A DNA stretch of 33,671 nucleotides from Bacteroidales bacterium (GCA_016287075.1 JAEEVC010000030.1:1-33671), one strand, 5' to 3'; shown: positions 1 to 7,804, numbered from the stretch's first letter. The notes: a model not told the origin generated them from the sequence alone. A program made the numbers and translations.

Positions 1-931
1 CATAGGGCTCCGTCAGGACCTGACCGCTGCTGAGGCTGTTCGCCGAGGGGCGATACGCCTTGATATCCGCCATCGTGCAGGGCTCCCAACCCCATGCATG
101 GTCAATCAGCAGTTCGGCGTTGATGCCGAAGAGTTTATACAGAAGTTCCTCATTATAACGCTGGTACGGGTCGCCGACGGAGCAGCGGGCGATGTCGCCC
201 ATCGTGAAGAGGCCATTGGCCTCGAGCCGGGCGGCAATCCCCCGCCCCACGCGCCAGAAATCCGTCAGCGGCCGGTGGTTCCAGTATTTCTGCCGGTAGG
301 ACATCTCGTCCAGTTCGGCGATGCGGACGCCGTCCTTGTCGGCCTGCCGGTGCTTCGCCTCGATGTCCATGGCGATCTTCGCCAGGTAGAGGTTCGTGCC
401 GATCCCGGCCGTCGCCGTGATCCCGGTCTCCGCGAGCACATCCCGGACCAGGCGCATCGCAAAATCATGGGCGCTCAGGCGGTACATCTTCAGGTACTCC
501 GTCGCCTCGATGAAGACCTCGTCGATGGAATAGACGTGGATGTCCTCCGGCGCGACATATCGGAGGTAAATCCCGTATATCCTGGCACTTACCTCCATAT
601 AATGGGCCATCCGCGGGGTCGCAATGTGGAAATCCAGTGCAAGCGACGGGTCGGCGAGGACCTCCTCATTGTCCTTCGATGACCCCGTCAGCGGACCGCG
701 TTTCCGCCGCTCCGCATTGATCTTCGCCACCTGCCGGTTCACCTCGAACAACCGCGCCCGGCCCGGAATGCCGTAGGACTTCAGCGACGGGGACACCGCC
801 AGGCAGATGGTCTTGTCCGTCCGGCTCGCATCGGCCACCACCAGGTTCGCCTTCAGCGGGTCCAACCCCCTGTCCACGCACTCCACGGAGGCGTAGAACG
901 ACTTGAGGTCTATGGCGATGCAGGTACGCAT
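1..931 (-). CDS. Y-family DNA polymerase (ImpB/MucB/SamB type), 3' end cut by window
   Basis: About 310 residues can be read from the ATG at 931 to the window edge with no stop, so the C-terminus is missing. The N-terminus carries the palm motif IDLKSFYASVE (first catalytic Asp at residue 8) and SIDEVF at residues 135-140, the acidic pair of Y-family translesion polymerases; a helix-hairpin-helix region follows (GRGIAARLEANGLFTMGDI). The stretch VVADASRTDKTICLAVSPSLK is typical of the UmuC/UvrX-like branch rather than DinB. It would copy past damaged template bases, probably as part of an SOS or mobile-element response. No UmuD-like partner is seen, but upstream is occupied by an Rhs fragment on the other strand. 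Family assignment is secure; the exact subfamily is an inference. Confidence 0.9.
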   Translation of the reverse strand, partial: MRTCIAIDLKSFYASVECVDRGLDPLKANLVVADASRTDKTICLAVSPSLKSYGIPGRARLFEVNRQVAKINAERRKRGPLTGSSKDNEEVLADPSLALDFHIATPRMAHYMEVSARIYGIYLRYVAPEDIHVYSIDEVFIEATEYLKMYRLSAHDFAMRLVRDVLAETGITATAGIGTNLYLAKIAMDIEAKHRQADKDGVRIAELDEMSYRQKYWNHRPLTDFWRVGRGIAARLEANGLFTMGDIARCSVGDPYQRYNEELLYKLFGINAELLIDHAWGWEPCTMADIKAYRPSANSLSSGQVLTEPY

Positions 932-2420
932 GAGGGATTGGAACGAAGTGCAATACACTTCGAGATTCAAAGTTAAAGAATTGTTCACAGGATTCCAAAA
1001 GCGACCTGGAGCCGGGCAGCTCCTTCCGGTTGCCTCCGAACAGTTGTCTTATGACCGGAATGGAAATATTGCCAGTATTTCTCGCATCCTTGGCACGGAA
1101 TCTGAAGCGGTTCCTGATACTCGTGATTATTTTGGCAACTGGCTTTCGGTGCTGGTGGAAGACGAGACGGATTATACTTTCGAATACGATTTGAACGGAG
1201 CCATGACCTACGACGGAAAAAACCGAGTCACCCTGACCCGGAACATCCTGGGGCAACCGTATCTTTTGGAACAAGCGGGAGGAGCTTGTGTGGAGTTCTC
1301 ATATCTGGCAGACGGGACGAAGCGTTATATGGTTGCGGACACCTTCGAAGGCCCTCAGTACTACGGTTCATTCATCTATCGCTACGACGAGGCGGCCGGA
1401 GAGACCTTCCTGGAAAGCATTGCGCATCCTGAAGGTCGCTTTGCAGTAACATCGTACACCAGTCAGGACGAGCCAGTGTACTCCAACCTGCATTATGTGA
1501 CCGACCGGGTCGGCAGTGTCGTCGCCGTCGTCAGTCTTGACGATGTTGAAGACGAGGGCACCGATGCCGTCCTGGAAGGAAACGGCTACACGCCCTTCGG
1601 CGAGCGCTTCGCCATCGGCGGTTTCCCGAAGATGCACCTGAACCGTTTCCGTTTCAACGGGAAGGAGGACATGTCCCGCTTCCAGCTCCCCTACATCGAC
1701 TACGGCGCCCGCTACTACGACCCGACCGTCGCCCGCTGGCACCGTCCGGATCCCATGGCCGACAAGTATCCCGACACCTCCCCCTATGCCTTCTGCGCCA
1801 ATGATCCGGTGAATTTTGTGGATCCGAGGGGAGATAGTCTAATGATATGCAACCTGTCAATACTGCTTGCCATTTTTGCGGGATTACCAGATGGACAGCA
1901 TATTTTCATTAGCCTTAATAAAGGAATCGTTGACCCTTCCACATTGGATAGCTCCTCGGACGATTTCTTTATGCAAGATTTATACGAAATCGCAACGAGT
2001 CCTGAAATGGTTGAACTCTCATTATCACGAGATTATCTTGAGAAAAATGAATCGGGTTTAACCATTGTCTCTTTTAAGGAAGCTCCTGTCGATTATGATG
2101 ATGCCATAGATTTGAATGATCCAAGTTATTTTTTACCAGAGGGTGTTATTGCGCTAGGAAAACATGTCAAAGGGAATACAGGACGCAGCCTTTTCCCTGT
2201 TCCATCACCATCCATGTCCCCCAACAATAACATACATGTCATCATAAATAGTTCATCAAACAATTATAAGCATCAAGCGGTTGGATTGGCTCATGAATTC
2301 TCTCATGTAATTCTTTATCTCAGAGGTCTCCCTTATCGGCACGATATGGGAGGTCCTGCAGATGTTTTCATTTATAACAGAGCAAAAATGATGTCTAGAA
2401 GATTGGGTTATGACAATTAG
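912..2420 (+). CDS. Rhs-family core fragment with AT-rich zincin-like C-terminal tail (probably 5'-truncated)
   Basis: Convincing Rhs homology begins near 1045 (LSYDRNGNIASISR) with YD-type repeats and continues to the RHS-associated core (FNGKEDMSRFQLPYIDYGARYYDP, then SPYAFCANDPVNFVDPRGDS) ending near 1836. Intact Rhs proteins are usually well over 1000 residues, and the candidate starts here (912, 918, 930) lie inside or against the start of the divergent polymerase gene, so the 5' part looks lost. After the core, base composition drops sharply and the tail of about 195 residues is unrelated to the core, as in polymorphic toxins whose C-termini are exchanged. The tail has a zincin motif, HEFSH, at bases 2292-2306, preceded by GLA and followed by RHDMGGPADVF. 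The inferred role is a metallopeptidase-like toxin domain, possibly not expressed in this truncated copy. The true start is uncertain. Confidence 0.75.
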   Translation: MAMQVRMRDWNEVQYTSRFKVKELFTGFQKRPGAGQLLPVASEQLSYDRNGNIASISRILGTESEAVPDTRDYFGNWLSVLVEDETDYTFEYDLNGAMTYDGKNRVTLTRNILGQPYLLEQAGGACVEFSYLADGTKRYMVADTFEGPQYYGSFIYRYDEAAGETFLESIAHPEGRFAVTSYTSQDEPVYSNLHYVTDRVGSVVAVVSLDDVEDEGTDAVLEGNGYTPFGERFAIGGFPKMHLNRFRFNGKEDMSRFQLPYIDYGARYYDPTVARWHRPDPMADKYPDTSPYAFCANDPVNFVDPRGDSLMICNLSILLAIFAGLPDGQHIFISLNKGIVDPSTLDSSSDDFFMQDLYEIATSPEMVELSLSRDYLEKNESGLTIVSFKEAPVDYDDAIDLNDPSYFLPEGVIALGKHVKGNTGRSLFPVPSPSMSPNNNIHVIINSSSNNYKHQAVGLAHEFSHVILYLRGLPYRHDMGGPADVFIYNRAKMMSRRLGYDN

Positions 2421-2997
2421 AAGAATCCTACTATTCTGCTGTGCATCCATTCTGTTGATTCCAGCATTAGCCCAAAATGGATATTACGATCTTCGCTGGT
2501 GGAGTCATTTTGATCAACAAATTGCAAAAGAAAATCGATTCAGAGGGTATGTATATGAGGGATCTAGCATCTTCGTGAGATTCTATTACGCAGAAGACAT
2601 TGCCCCCCCGTTAGAACACAAAGAATCCTTTCAAGTCGAGTATTATACTGAGGATGGAAAGTTATTGCAATTCGGGTTTCTTCCTGAATCAGTAAGCTTT
2701 GAGGACAGCAGTCCCGGTGCCATCTCCAGATTTGTCGTTTCCCAGGCATTGGGCAAATGGGGAGAGCGTTTTGATTATCTATTTGGTGAACATGTCTGTG
2801 TTCTATTTGATAATCATCTCAATATCAAGGAAATCCGATTTTGCGGGAGTTGTCCACCCAAAGGAGAATTGCGCGAGATGCTGGAATATGCTATTAAGAA
2901 ATCCGAAGGTCATTGGAAAATTACAACTCCTTTTGAACAAAACTATTACCTCGTGTTTTTCACGATCAGACATTATTGGGAGATGCCTATGCAATAG
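2410..2997 (+). CDS. Secreted protein overlapping the Rhs tail, candidate immunity protein
   Basis: Encodes 195 residues. A hydrophobic signal peptide covers residues 1-21 with a likely cleavage after ALA (ALA-QNGYYD), so the product should be exported to the periplasm. The gene overlaps the end of the Rhs reading frame by 11 bp and shares its low GC content, unlike the GC-rich neighbours. Overlap, matching composition and position directly after a variable Rhs tail are the usual setting of an immunity gene; a periplasmic location would suit a toxin acting there. I do not recognise a family in the mature part, which is rich in aromatic residues (RWWSHFD, RHYWEMPMQ). A Rho-independent terminator lies about 100 bp downstream. 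The function is inferred from context only. Confidence 0.7.
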   Translation: MTIRRILLFCCASILLIPALAQNGYYDLRWWSHFDQQIAKENRFRGYVYEGSSIFVRFYYAEDIAPPLEHKESFQVEYYTEDGKLLQFGFLPESVSFEDSSPGAISRFVVSQALGKWGERFDYLFGEHVCVLFDNHLNIKEIRFCGSCPPKGELREMLEYAIKKSEGHWKITTPFEQNYYLVFFTIRHYWEMPMQ

Positions 2998-3095
2998 AAT
3001 CGATTCCCCGGAAAAGTATTATGGCGACTTGGTTCTCGTCAGAGTCCCAGAAGAAAGCGGTGTCCAAAAGAAGCGATGAATTGTATTTATCTGAT

Positions 3096-3130
3096 AACCG
3101 TGGCGGGGATGCCCCCGCCATGGTTTTTTT
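3096..3130 (+). terminator. Rho-independent terminator after the Rhs/immunity pair
   Basis: A 13-bp stem (3096-3108 with 3113-3125, one G-T wobble, loop ATGC) runs into a T tract at 3124-3130. It closes the transcript of the Rhs tail and its partner gene. Confidence 0.85.
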
Positions 3131-3157
3131 AGCCGACTCCGCTTTTGTCTCAGATAC

Positions 3158-3188
3158 TTGCAATTATATCGGGAACCGCCTATCTTTG
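3158..3188 (+). promoter_or_regulatory. Bacteroidota-type promoter facing a gene-free palindrome
   Basis: TTG at 3158-3160, 20 bp, then TATCTTTG at 3181-3188, matching the -33/-7 consensus of Bacteroidota. Transcription would start near 3194 and enter the nested inverted repeat at 3211-3317. No protein start of note follows on this strand before the convergent rsmG end, so the product would be a non-coding RNA if the promoter is active. Confidence 0.5.
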
Positions 3189-3210
3189 TGCAGGACGGAT
3201 GGGAGCATAT

Positions 3211-3317
3211 CGTCGAATGGAAACGTCTGATTAGTAGCGAATTACACAATCAGCCCTGTTGATAACCAACAGGGCTGATTGCACAACTAGCTCTGGGACA
3301 ATCGTTTCCATTCGACG
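3211..3317. repeat. Nested inverted repeat, possible structured RNA
   Basis: Perfect 15-bp arms (CGTCGAATGGAAACG at 3211-3225 and its reverse complement at 3303-3317) enclose a second perfect 15-bp hairpin (3247-3261 with 3267-3281, loop ATAAC). A further small palindrome (TGCTGAATATCAGCA) follows near 3338-3352. The gene-free stretch 2998-3390 holds only this, the terminator at 3096 and the promoter at 3158. It could be a small RNA, a remnant of a mobile element, or a recombination site linked to the neighbouring Rhs region. Confidence 0.7.
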
Positions 3318-3390
3318 GCGCGCGTGAAATGGAAACTGCTGAATATCAGCAATAAATAGAAAAACATACTGTGTGACAGCGAGTTCCATG

Positions 3391-4062
3391 TCACGCCATC
3401 TGTCCCGTCCTGCCGATCTCCACCACGCGTTTGCCTTCGAAATAGGGGTCGGCAAGCCAGGCGTCCACCGGCCAGGTGGAGACGGAGCCCTTCGGCAGGC
3501 GGAAACGGCCCATCAGGGCGGCGATTTCCTCGTTGAGGTCGCCGCCTTTGAGGTAGAGGATGCTGCGGGAGAATTTGCCCTTGACCCACGGGTAGAAGTC
3601 CGTCAGGGAGGCGACGGCGCGCGAAACGACGAAGTCGAAGCGGTCCGGGAGGCTCTCCGCACGGGCGTTGACGACGCGGACATTGGCAAGCCCCACGCCC
3701 TTGGCCACTTCCGCCGCGACGAGGGTCTTCTTGCCCACGGAGTCGCAGAGGGTAAACCGGGCACCGGGGAACAGGATGGCCAGCGGGATACCCGGAAAAC
3801 CGCCGCCGGTGCCGAGGTCGAGGACGGAAGCGCCGGCGAAGGTCGCCTCCAGCTGCGGACGGAGCTGCAGATAACGGGCGATGGCCAGGGAATGGAGGAC
3901 ATGATGGTCGTAGAGGTTGTCGATATCCTTCCGGGAAATGACGTTGATCCGCCCGTTCCATTCCCGGTACAAGCCGTCCAGGGCAGCGAACTGCGCCTCC
4001 TGGGCGGGGGTCAGCGAGGGGAAGGTCTCCCGGACGAAAGACAGGAATGACGGATAATCCAT
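3391..4062 (-). CDS. rsmG: 16S rRNA (guanine527-N7)-methyltransferase
   Basis: Encodes 223 residues, close to the usual length of RsmG (GidB). The SAM-binding signature LDLGTGGGFPGIPLA is at residues 81-95, preceded by the family block INVISRKDIDNLYDHHVLHSL and followed by VVNARAES and FDFVVSRAVASL. The enzyme methylates N7 of G527 in the 530 loop of 16S rRNA, in the cytosol; loss of it gives low-level streptomycin resistance in several bacteria. It is the last gene of polA - sigma - rsmG, starting 3 bp after the sigma factor stop, so translation is probably coupled. The identification is firm. Confidence 0.95.
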   Translation of the reverse strand: MDYPSFLSFVRETFPSLTPAQEAQFAALDGLYREWNGRINVISRKDIDNLYDHHVLHSLAIARYLQLRPQLEATFAGASVLDLGTGGGFPGIPLAILFPGARFTLCDSVGKKTLVAAEVAKGVGLANVRVVNARAESLPDRFDFVVSRAVASLTDFYPWVKGKFSRSILYLKGGDLNEEIAALMGRFRLPKGSVSTWPVDAWLADPYFEGKRVVEIGRTGQMA

Positions 4063-4065
4063 ACG

Positions 4066-4656
4066 CTATTTGACTTCTCCGCGGAGCATCATCTCCGCCA
4101 GTTTCTCCTTGCCGCGGTGGATGCGCGTCCTGACCGTATTAAGTTCCAGGTCAAGCTCTTCCGCGATCTTTTCATACTCCAGTTCCTCGATCATGTACTT
4201 TTTCATGACCTCGCGGTAGCGGTCCGGCAGTTCCTCGATGAAACCCATCAGGCGCTCGTGCTCCTCCCCGTTGATGATCTCCTCCTCGGGATCGACCTCG
4301 GAGAGGATTTCCCGGCCGTCGTCCGCCACATCCGCATTCTTGCTTTTCATTCCCTCCTTCTTCTCCTCTTCCCGCCGGATCAGCTGGAGATGGTCCAGGG
4401 CGGTCCGGTTGGCGATGGTCATCAGCCAGGGAACAAGGTCCCGGGAGGTGTCATAGGCGTCCAGCCGGGCGAAGAATTTCTGGAAGGTGACCGAGACCAC
4501 ATCGTCGATGTCGGCGCTCCAGTTGAAATAGCTCCCGACGCGGAGGCGCACAGCCGCGGAATACCGGTCGTATATGACCCGGAAGGCGATCTGGTCGCCC
4601 TGGCCAGCCTTTTCGACGAGCTCCCGGTCGGACATTTTCCTGTAATCGTATTCCAT
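4066..4656 (-). CDS. RNA polymerase sigma factor, ECF-like sigma-70 family
   Basis: Encodes 196 residues. Region 2 spans roughly residues 20-95 (AFRVIYDRYSAAVRLRV ... DIDDVVSVTFQKFFARLDAYD ... PWLMTIANRTALDHL) and region 4 roughly residues 140-190 (IEELPDRYREVMKKY ... YEKIAEELDLELNTVRTRIHRGKEKL), with an acidic linker between. Region 3 is absent, which fits the ECF group: it would bind core RNA polymerase and direct it to a special promoter set. It lies between polA and rsmG with 3-bp gaps on both sides. No anti-sigma factor is next to it, which is unlike many Bacteroidota ECF factors that pair with FecR-like proteins. Its regulon cannot be read from here. Confidence 0.9.
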   Translation of the reverse strand: MEYDYRKMSDRELVEKAGQGDQIAFRVIYDRYSAAVRLRVGSYFNWSADIDDVVSVTFQKFFARLDAYDTSRDLVPWLMTIANRTALDHLQLIRREEEKKEGMKSKNADVADDGREILSEVDPEEEIINGEEHERLMGFIEELPDRYREVMKKYMIEELEYEKIAEELDLELNTVRTRIHRGKEKLAEMMLRGEVK

Positions 4657-4659
4657 GGG

Positions 4660-7278
4660 CTAATGCGCTTCAAGCCAGTTCTTTCCAATATTGCATTCGA
4701 CCGTCAGCGGGACCGAGAGCGAAAGGACATGTTCCATTTCTTCCACGACGATGCCCCGCAGGGTTTCCGCCTCGTCCGGCACCACATCGAACAGCAGTTC
4801 ATCGTGGATCTGGAGCACCATCCGGCTCCGCATGCCTTCCATCCGGCGGGCGACGCGGAGCATCGCGAGTTTGATGATGTCCGCAGCGGTCCCCTGGATC
4901 GGGGCGTTGACGGCGTTCCGTTCCGCCAGGGCGCGGACCGTCGCGTTGCCGGCCTTGATGTCCGGCAGGAAGCGCCGGCGGCCGAAAAGGGTCTCGACGT
5001 AGCCGTTCTCCCGGGCGCTCTCGATGGAGGCGTCGATGAAGGAACGGATGGCCGGGAAACTCGCGAAATAGTCCTCTATCAACTGTTTGGCCTCTTTCCG
5101 GCCGATCCGGAGCCGCTGGGCGAGGCCGAAGGAGGAGATGCCGTACATGATGCCGAAATTGGCGGTCTTGGCGATGCGCCGCTGGTCGGATGTCACTTCC
5201 GCATGGGGGATACCGAAGATCTTCGCGGCCGTGGCGGCATGGACATCGATCCCTTCGCGGAAGGCCCGGATCAGGTGCTCGTCCTGGCTCAGATGGGCCA
5301 TGACGCGGAGTTCAATCTGGGAATAGTCCGCCGACATCACGAGGCCGTCCGGCGTTCCGGGAACGAAGGCCTTCCGGATTTCCCGGCCGCGGTCGGTGCG
5401 GATGGGGATGTTCTGGAGGTTCGGATTGGAACTGGACAGCCGGCCCGTTGCCGTAAGCGCCTGGTTGAACGTCGTATGGACACGGCCGTCGCGCGGGGAA
5501 ACGAAGGAAGGGAACGGCTCGATATAGGTCGAAAGGAGCTTCTTGACGGCGCGGAATTCGAGGATTTCATCCACGACCGGATGGCGGTCGGCGATCTCCA
5601 GGAGGGTCGCCTCGTCCGTCGTGTACTGCCCCCGGGCATTCCTCTTCGCCTTCGGGTCGAGCTTCAGCCGGTCAAAAAGGAGTTCGCCGACCTGCTTCGG
5701 GGAAGAGATGTTCAGGTCGGGGGAATCGGCCATCGCGCGGATGCGGGATTCCCGCTCCACAAGTTCGGCACGGAGCCCGTCCGCGAAAGCCTGGATCTGG
5801 GACAGGTCGACCTTGACACCGTCCCGCTCCATTTGCGCAAGTACCTTGGACAGCGGTTCTTCCATCGTGTCGTAGAGCTGGGCGAGCGGGCCGAGCTCGG
5901 CGTAGAGCTTCTGCCCGAGCCGCAGGGCGGCGGCCGCCTCGCGCAGCGGGTCCGGGCCCTCGTCCACGACGGTCTCGAAGAGCGAGCCGGCCTCCGCCGG
6001 GACGGGCGTTTCCAGGTCGATGCCAAGATAGCTCTTGGCGAGGATATCCAGTTTGTGGCTGGTCTCCGGGCTGATCAGGTAGTGCATCAGCCCGATGTCC
6101 ATCCGGCGGCCCTGCAGGGTGATGCCGGCATTTTCCAGCCAATGGGAGGCCAGTTTGAGGTCGGCGCCGTATTTCACGACGGCGGCATCCTCCAGCACGG
6201 CGGCAAAGGCGTCCGGAGCGGCGGTGGCGGCCAGGTCGCCGGCGGCAAGGGTCACCTTTTCCGCCGGGGCGGAGAGGCCGGTCCCGGCCGCATGGCAGAC
6301 AAGGCCCGCCGCACCCTGTTTCCGGGCCGCGGCCATGACCTCAGCAGGCTCCGCCGTGCGGACCGCAAACGCGGGCGCAGCGTCGTCGGAGACCGGTTTG
6401 GCCGCGGCGATGTGGCGGATGTACCGCTTCAGCGACCCGAATTCATATTTCTCGAAAAGATCGGCCAGCAGGGGCTGGTAGGCCGTGTCCAGGGCCATGG
6501 CATCGAGCGGGATGTCCACCGGGACGTCCGTCTTGATGGTCACGAGGGCCTTGCTGAGGGGCATATGGTCCCGGGCATCCCCGAACAGCGCCTGCTGCTT
6601 GGCCGTCAGTTCGCCAAGGTGGTCATAGATGCGCTCCAGGGTGCCGAACTGCGCAATCAGCTTCGCGGCACCGACTTCGCCGACACCCTTGACACCGGGC
6701 ACATTGTCGGCCGAGTCCCCGCAGATGGCGAGCATGTCGATCACCTGGGCCGGGTCGTCAATCCCCCACTTCGCGCAGACGGCCGCCTTGTCCACCAATT
6801 CGTTGTCGGAGCCCGCCTTGCCCGGTTTGAGCTGGAAAATGTGGTCCGAAATCAGCTGGCCGTAATCCTTGTCCGGCGTGACCATGAACACATCCATGCC
6901 TTCCGCCGCGCTGCGGACGGCGACCGTGCCGATGACGTCATCCGCCTCGAACCCCTTGACCATCAGGACGGGAATATTCATCGCCCCGACCAGCTCCGTC
7001 AGCGGCTCGAGCGCGTCGATGATCAGCTGCGGGGTCGGCGGACGGGTCCCCTTGTACGCGGGGAACATCTCGTTGCGGAAGGTCCCGCCGGGCGGATCGA
7101 AGGCCACGGCGAGGTGGGTCGGCTGCTCCCGGTCGATGAGCTCCAGCAGGTATTTGGTGAATCCGTACAGGATCGACATGTCAGCCCCCTTGGAGTTGAC
7201 CATCGGCCGGCGGAGGAATGCATAGTACATCTTGAAGATGAGCGCATGTCCGTCGATGAGAAACAGTCTTCCGTTCAT
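4660..7278 (-). CDS. polA: DNA polymerase I with degenerate 3'-5' exonuclease domain
   Basis: Encodes 872 residues from the ATG at 7278; an upstream in-frame ATG at 7317 would start before the promoter. The 5' nuclease domain (about 1-290) has LIDGHALIFKMYYAF, GFEADDVIGT, DKDYGQLIS and the H3TH block CGDSADNVPGVKGVG. The polymerase domain has motif A (SADYSQIELRVMAHLS), motif B (RRIAKTANFGIMYG) and motif C (QIHDELLFDV). Between them, about residues 310-440, lies a shortened 3'-5' exonuclease fold in which the usual DxE, NxxxD and YxxxD acidic residues cannot be found (for example CHAAGTGL and GADLKLASHW). It would remove RNA primers and fill gaps, probably without proofreading. First gene of the polA - sigma - rsmG operon. 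Confidence 0.96.
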   Translation of the reverse strand: MNGRLFLIDGHALIFKMYYAFLRRPMVNSKGADMSILYGFTKYLLELIDREQPTHLAVAFDPPGGTFRNEMFPAYKGTRPPTPQLIIDALEPLTELVGAMNIPVLMVKGFEADDVIGTVAVRSAAEGMDVFMVTPDKDYGQLISDHIFQLKPGKAGSDNELVDKAAVCAKWGIDDPAQVIDMLAICGDSADNVPGVKGVGEVGAAKLIAQFGTLERIYDHLGELTAKQQALFGDARDHMPLSKALVTIKTDVPVDIPLDAMALDTAYQPLLADLFEKYEFGSLKRYIRHIAAAKPVSDDAAPAFAVRTAEPAEVMAAARKQGAAGLVCHAAGTGLSAPAEKVTLAAGDLAATAAPDAFAAVLEDAAVVKYGADLKLASHWLENAGITLQGRRMDIGLMHYLISPETSHKLDILAKSYLGIDLETPVPAEAGSLFETVVDEGPDPLREAAAALRLGQKLYAELGPLAQLYDTMEEPLSKVLAQMERDGVKVDLSQIQAFADGLRAELVERESRIRAMADSPDLNISSPKQVGELLFDRLKLDPKAKRNARGQYTTDEATLLEIADRHPVVDEILEFRAVKKLLSTYIEPFPSFVSPRDGRVHTTFNQALTATGRLSSSNPNLQNIPIRTDRGREIRKAFVPGTPDGLVMSADYSQIELRVMAHLSQDEHLIRAFREGIDVHAATAAKIFGIPHAEVTSDQRRIAKTANFGIMYGISSFGLAQRLRIGRKEAKQLIEDYFASFPAIRSFIDASIESARENGYVETLFGRRRFLPDIKAGNATVRALAERNAVNAPIQGTAADIIKLAMLRVARRMEGMRSRMVLQIHDELLFDVVPDEAETLRGIVVEEMEHVLSLSVPLTVECNIGKNWLEAH

Positions 7279-7284
7279 AACTTT

Positions 7285-7318
7285 CAAAGATACGAATAAT
7301 TCCGGATTTGCGAACAAG
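7285..7318 (-). promoter_or_regulatory. polA promoter, close to leaderless
   Basis: On the minus strand, TATCTTTG (7292-7285) is preceded by CTTG (7318-7315) at 22 bp. Only 6 bp separate the motif from the polA ATG at 7278, so the transcript would begin at or within a base or two of the start codon. Confidence 0.65.
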
Positions 7319-7337
7319 AAAGATTTTCAAAAATAAT

Positions 7338-7368
7338 TTTGTGGTTTGAGGCGAATTTGCTACCTTTG
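7338..7368 (+). promoter_or_regulatory. rpmH promoter
   Basis: TTTG at 7338-7341, a 19-bp spacer, and TACCTTTG at 7361-7368 match the Bacteroidota housekeeping promoter. The expected start near 7374 leaves a leader of about 50 nt before the L34 start codon. Confidence 0.8.
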
Positions 7369-7426
7369 CAGTCCTATTGCGGCCGGACCGCAGTACCCGT
7401 AACGAATAATATAAAAAGAAATAGCG

Positions 7427-7579
7427 ATGAAAAGAACATTCCAACCCTCCCGCCGCAAGCGCGTCAACAAGCACGGATTCCGTGAGAGAATGGCTTCTGC
7501 GAACGGCCGCCGCGTGCTCTCCGCCCGCCGCCGCCACTGCCGCAAGAAACTGACTGTCTCTGACGAAGACCGCTGGTAA
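7427..7579 (+). CDS. rpmH: 50S ribosomal protein L34
   Basis: Encodes 50 residues: [19 protein letters not shown] then [17 protein letters not shown], the conserved L34 pattern, which is strongly basic and binds 23S rRNA in the large subunit. The usual length is 44-52 residues. The last eight residues (TVSDEDRW) form an acidic end often seen in Bacteroidota L34. It is transcribed alone, with its own promoter at 7338 and a strong terminator at 7608. In many bacteria rpmH sits with rnpA and dnaA near the origin; here it lies between polA and an ABC ATPase, so that arrangement is not kept. Confidence 0.96.
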   Translation: MKRTFQPSRRKRVNKHGFRERMASANGRRVLSARRRHCRKKLTVSDEDRW

Positions 7580-7607
7580 TCAGCAGCTTCCATCAGACAT
7601 GATGCAT

Positions 7608-7642
7608 AAGGGCCGACGCGAAAATCGCGTCGGCCCTTTTTT
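7608..7642 (+). terminator. rpmH terminator
   Basis: A 12-bp perfect stem (7610-7621 with 7625-7636, loop AAA) is followed by six Ts (7637-7642). A run of As before the stem is short, so it acts mainly for the plus-strand rpmH transcript. Confidence 0.9.
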
Positions 7643-7646
7643 CGGT

Positions 7647-7804
7647 GCAGGGGCATAAGGTGTCCGGGGGCTTGTCCACCCCCAGACAGGGGGAGGGGCC
7701 CGAAGACAGCAAGTTATTTGCAAAGCAAATGACGCAGATGGCTTTGGGAGGGGCCGGAGTGGAGCGTAACGGAACGGAGTCCCCCGGACACCTTATGCCC
7801 CTGC
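7647..7804. repeat. Long-arm inverted repeat element A
   Basis: Perfect 24-bp arms at 7647-7670 and 7781-7804 enclose about 110 bp. Inside are two copies of GGGAGGGGCC (7691-7700, 7746-7755), a mini-hairpin ATTTGC-AAA-GCAAAT (7716-7730), and a CCCCC/GGGGG hairpin near 7678-7693. Directly after the right arm, 7784-7805 is repeated imperfectly at 7806-7826. The element lies between the ends of convergent rpmH and the ABC ATPase gene. Confidence 0.85.

Noticed and set aside
2976..3230. An 84-codon open frame after the candidate immunity gene
   Set aside because: It crosses a strong terminator and a promoter and has no recognisable feature.
3211..3317. Retron or group II intron RNA
   Set aside because: No reverse transcriptase gene is nearby and no intron domain V-like sequence is seen.
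4117..7299. A 1060-codon open frame antisense to polA and the sigma gene
   Set aside because: It mirrors the third-position GC bias of polA on the other strand, has no recognisable domain, and runs through polA, which has all expected motifs.
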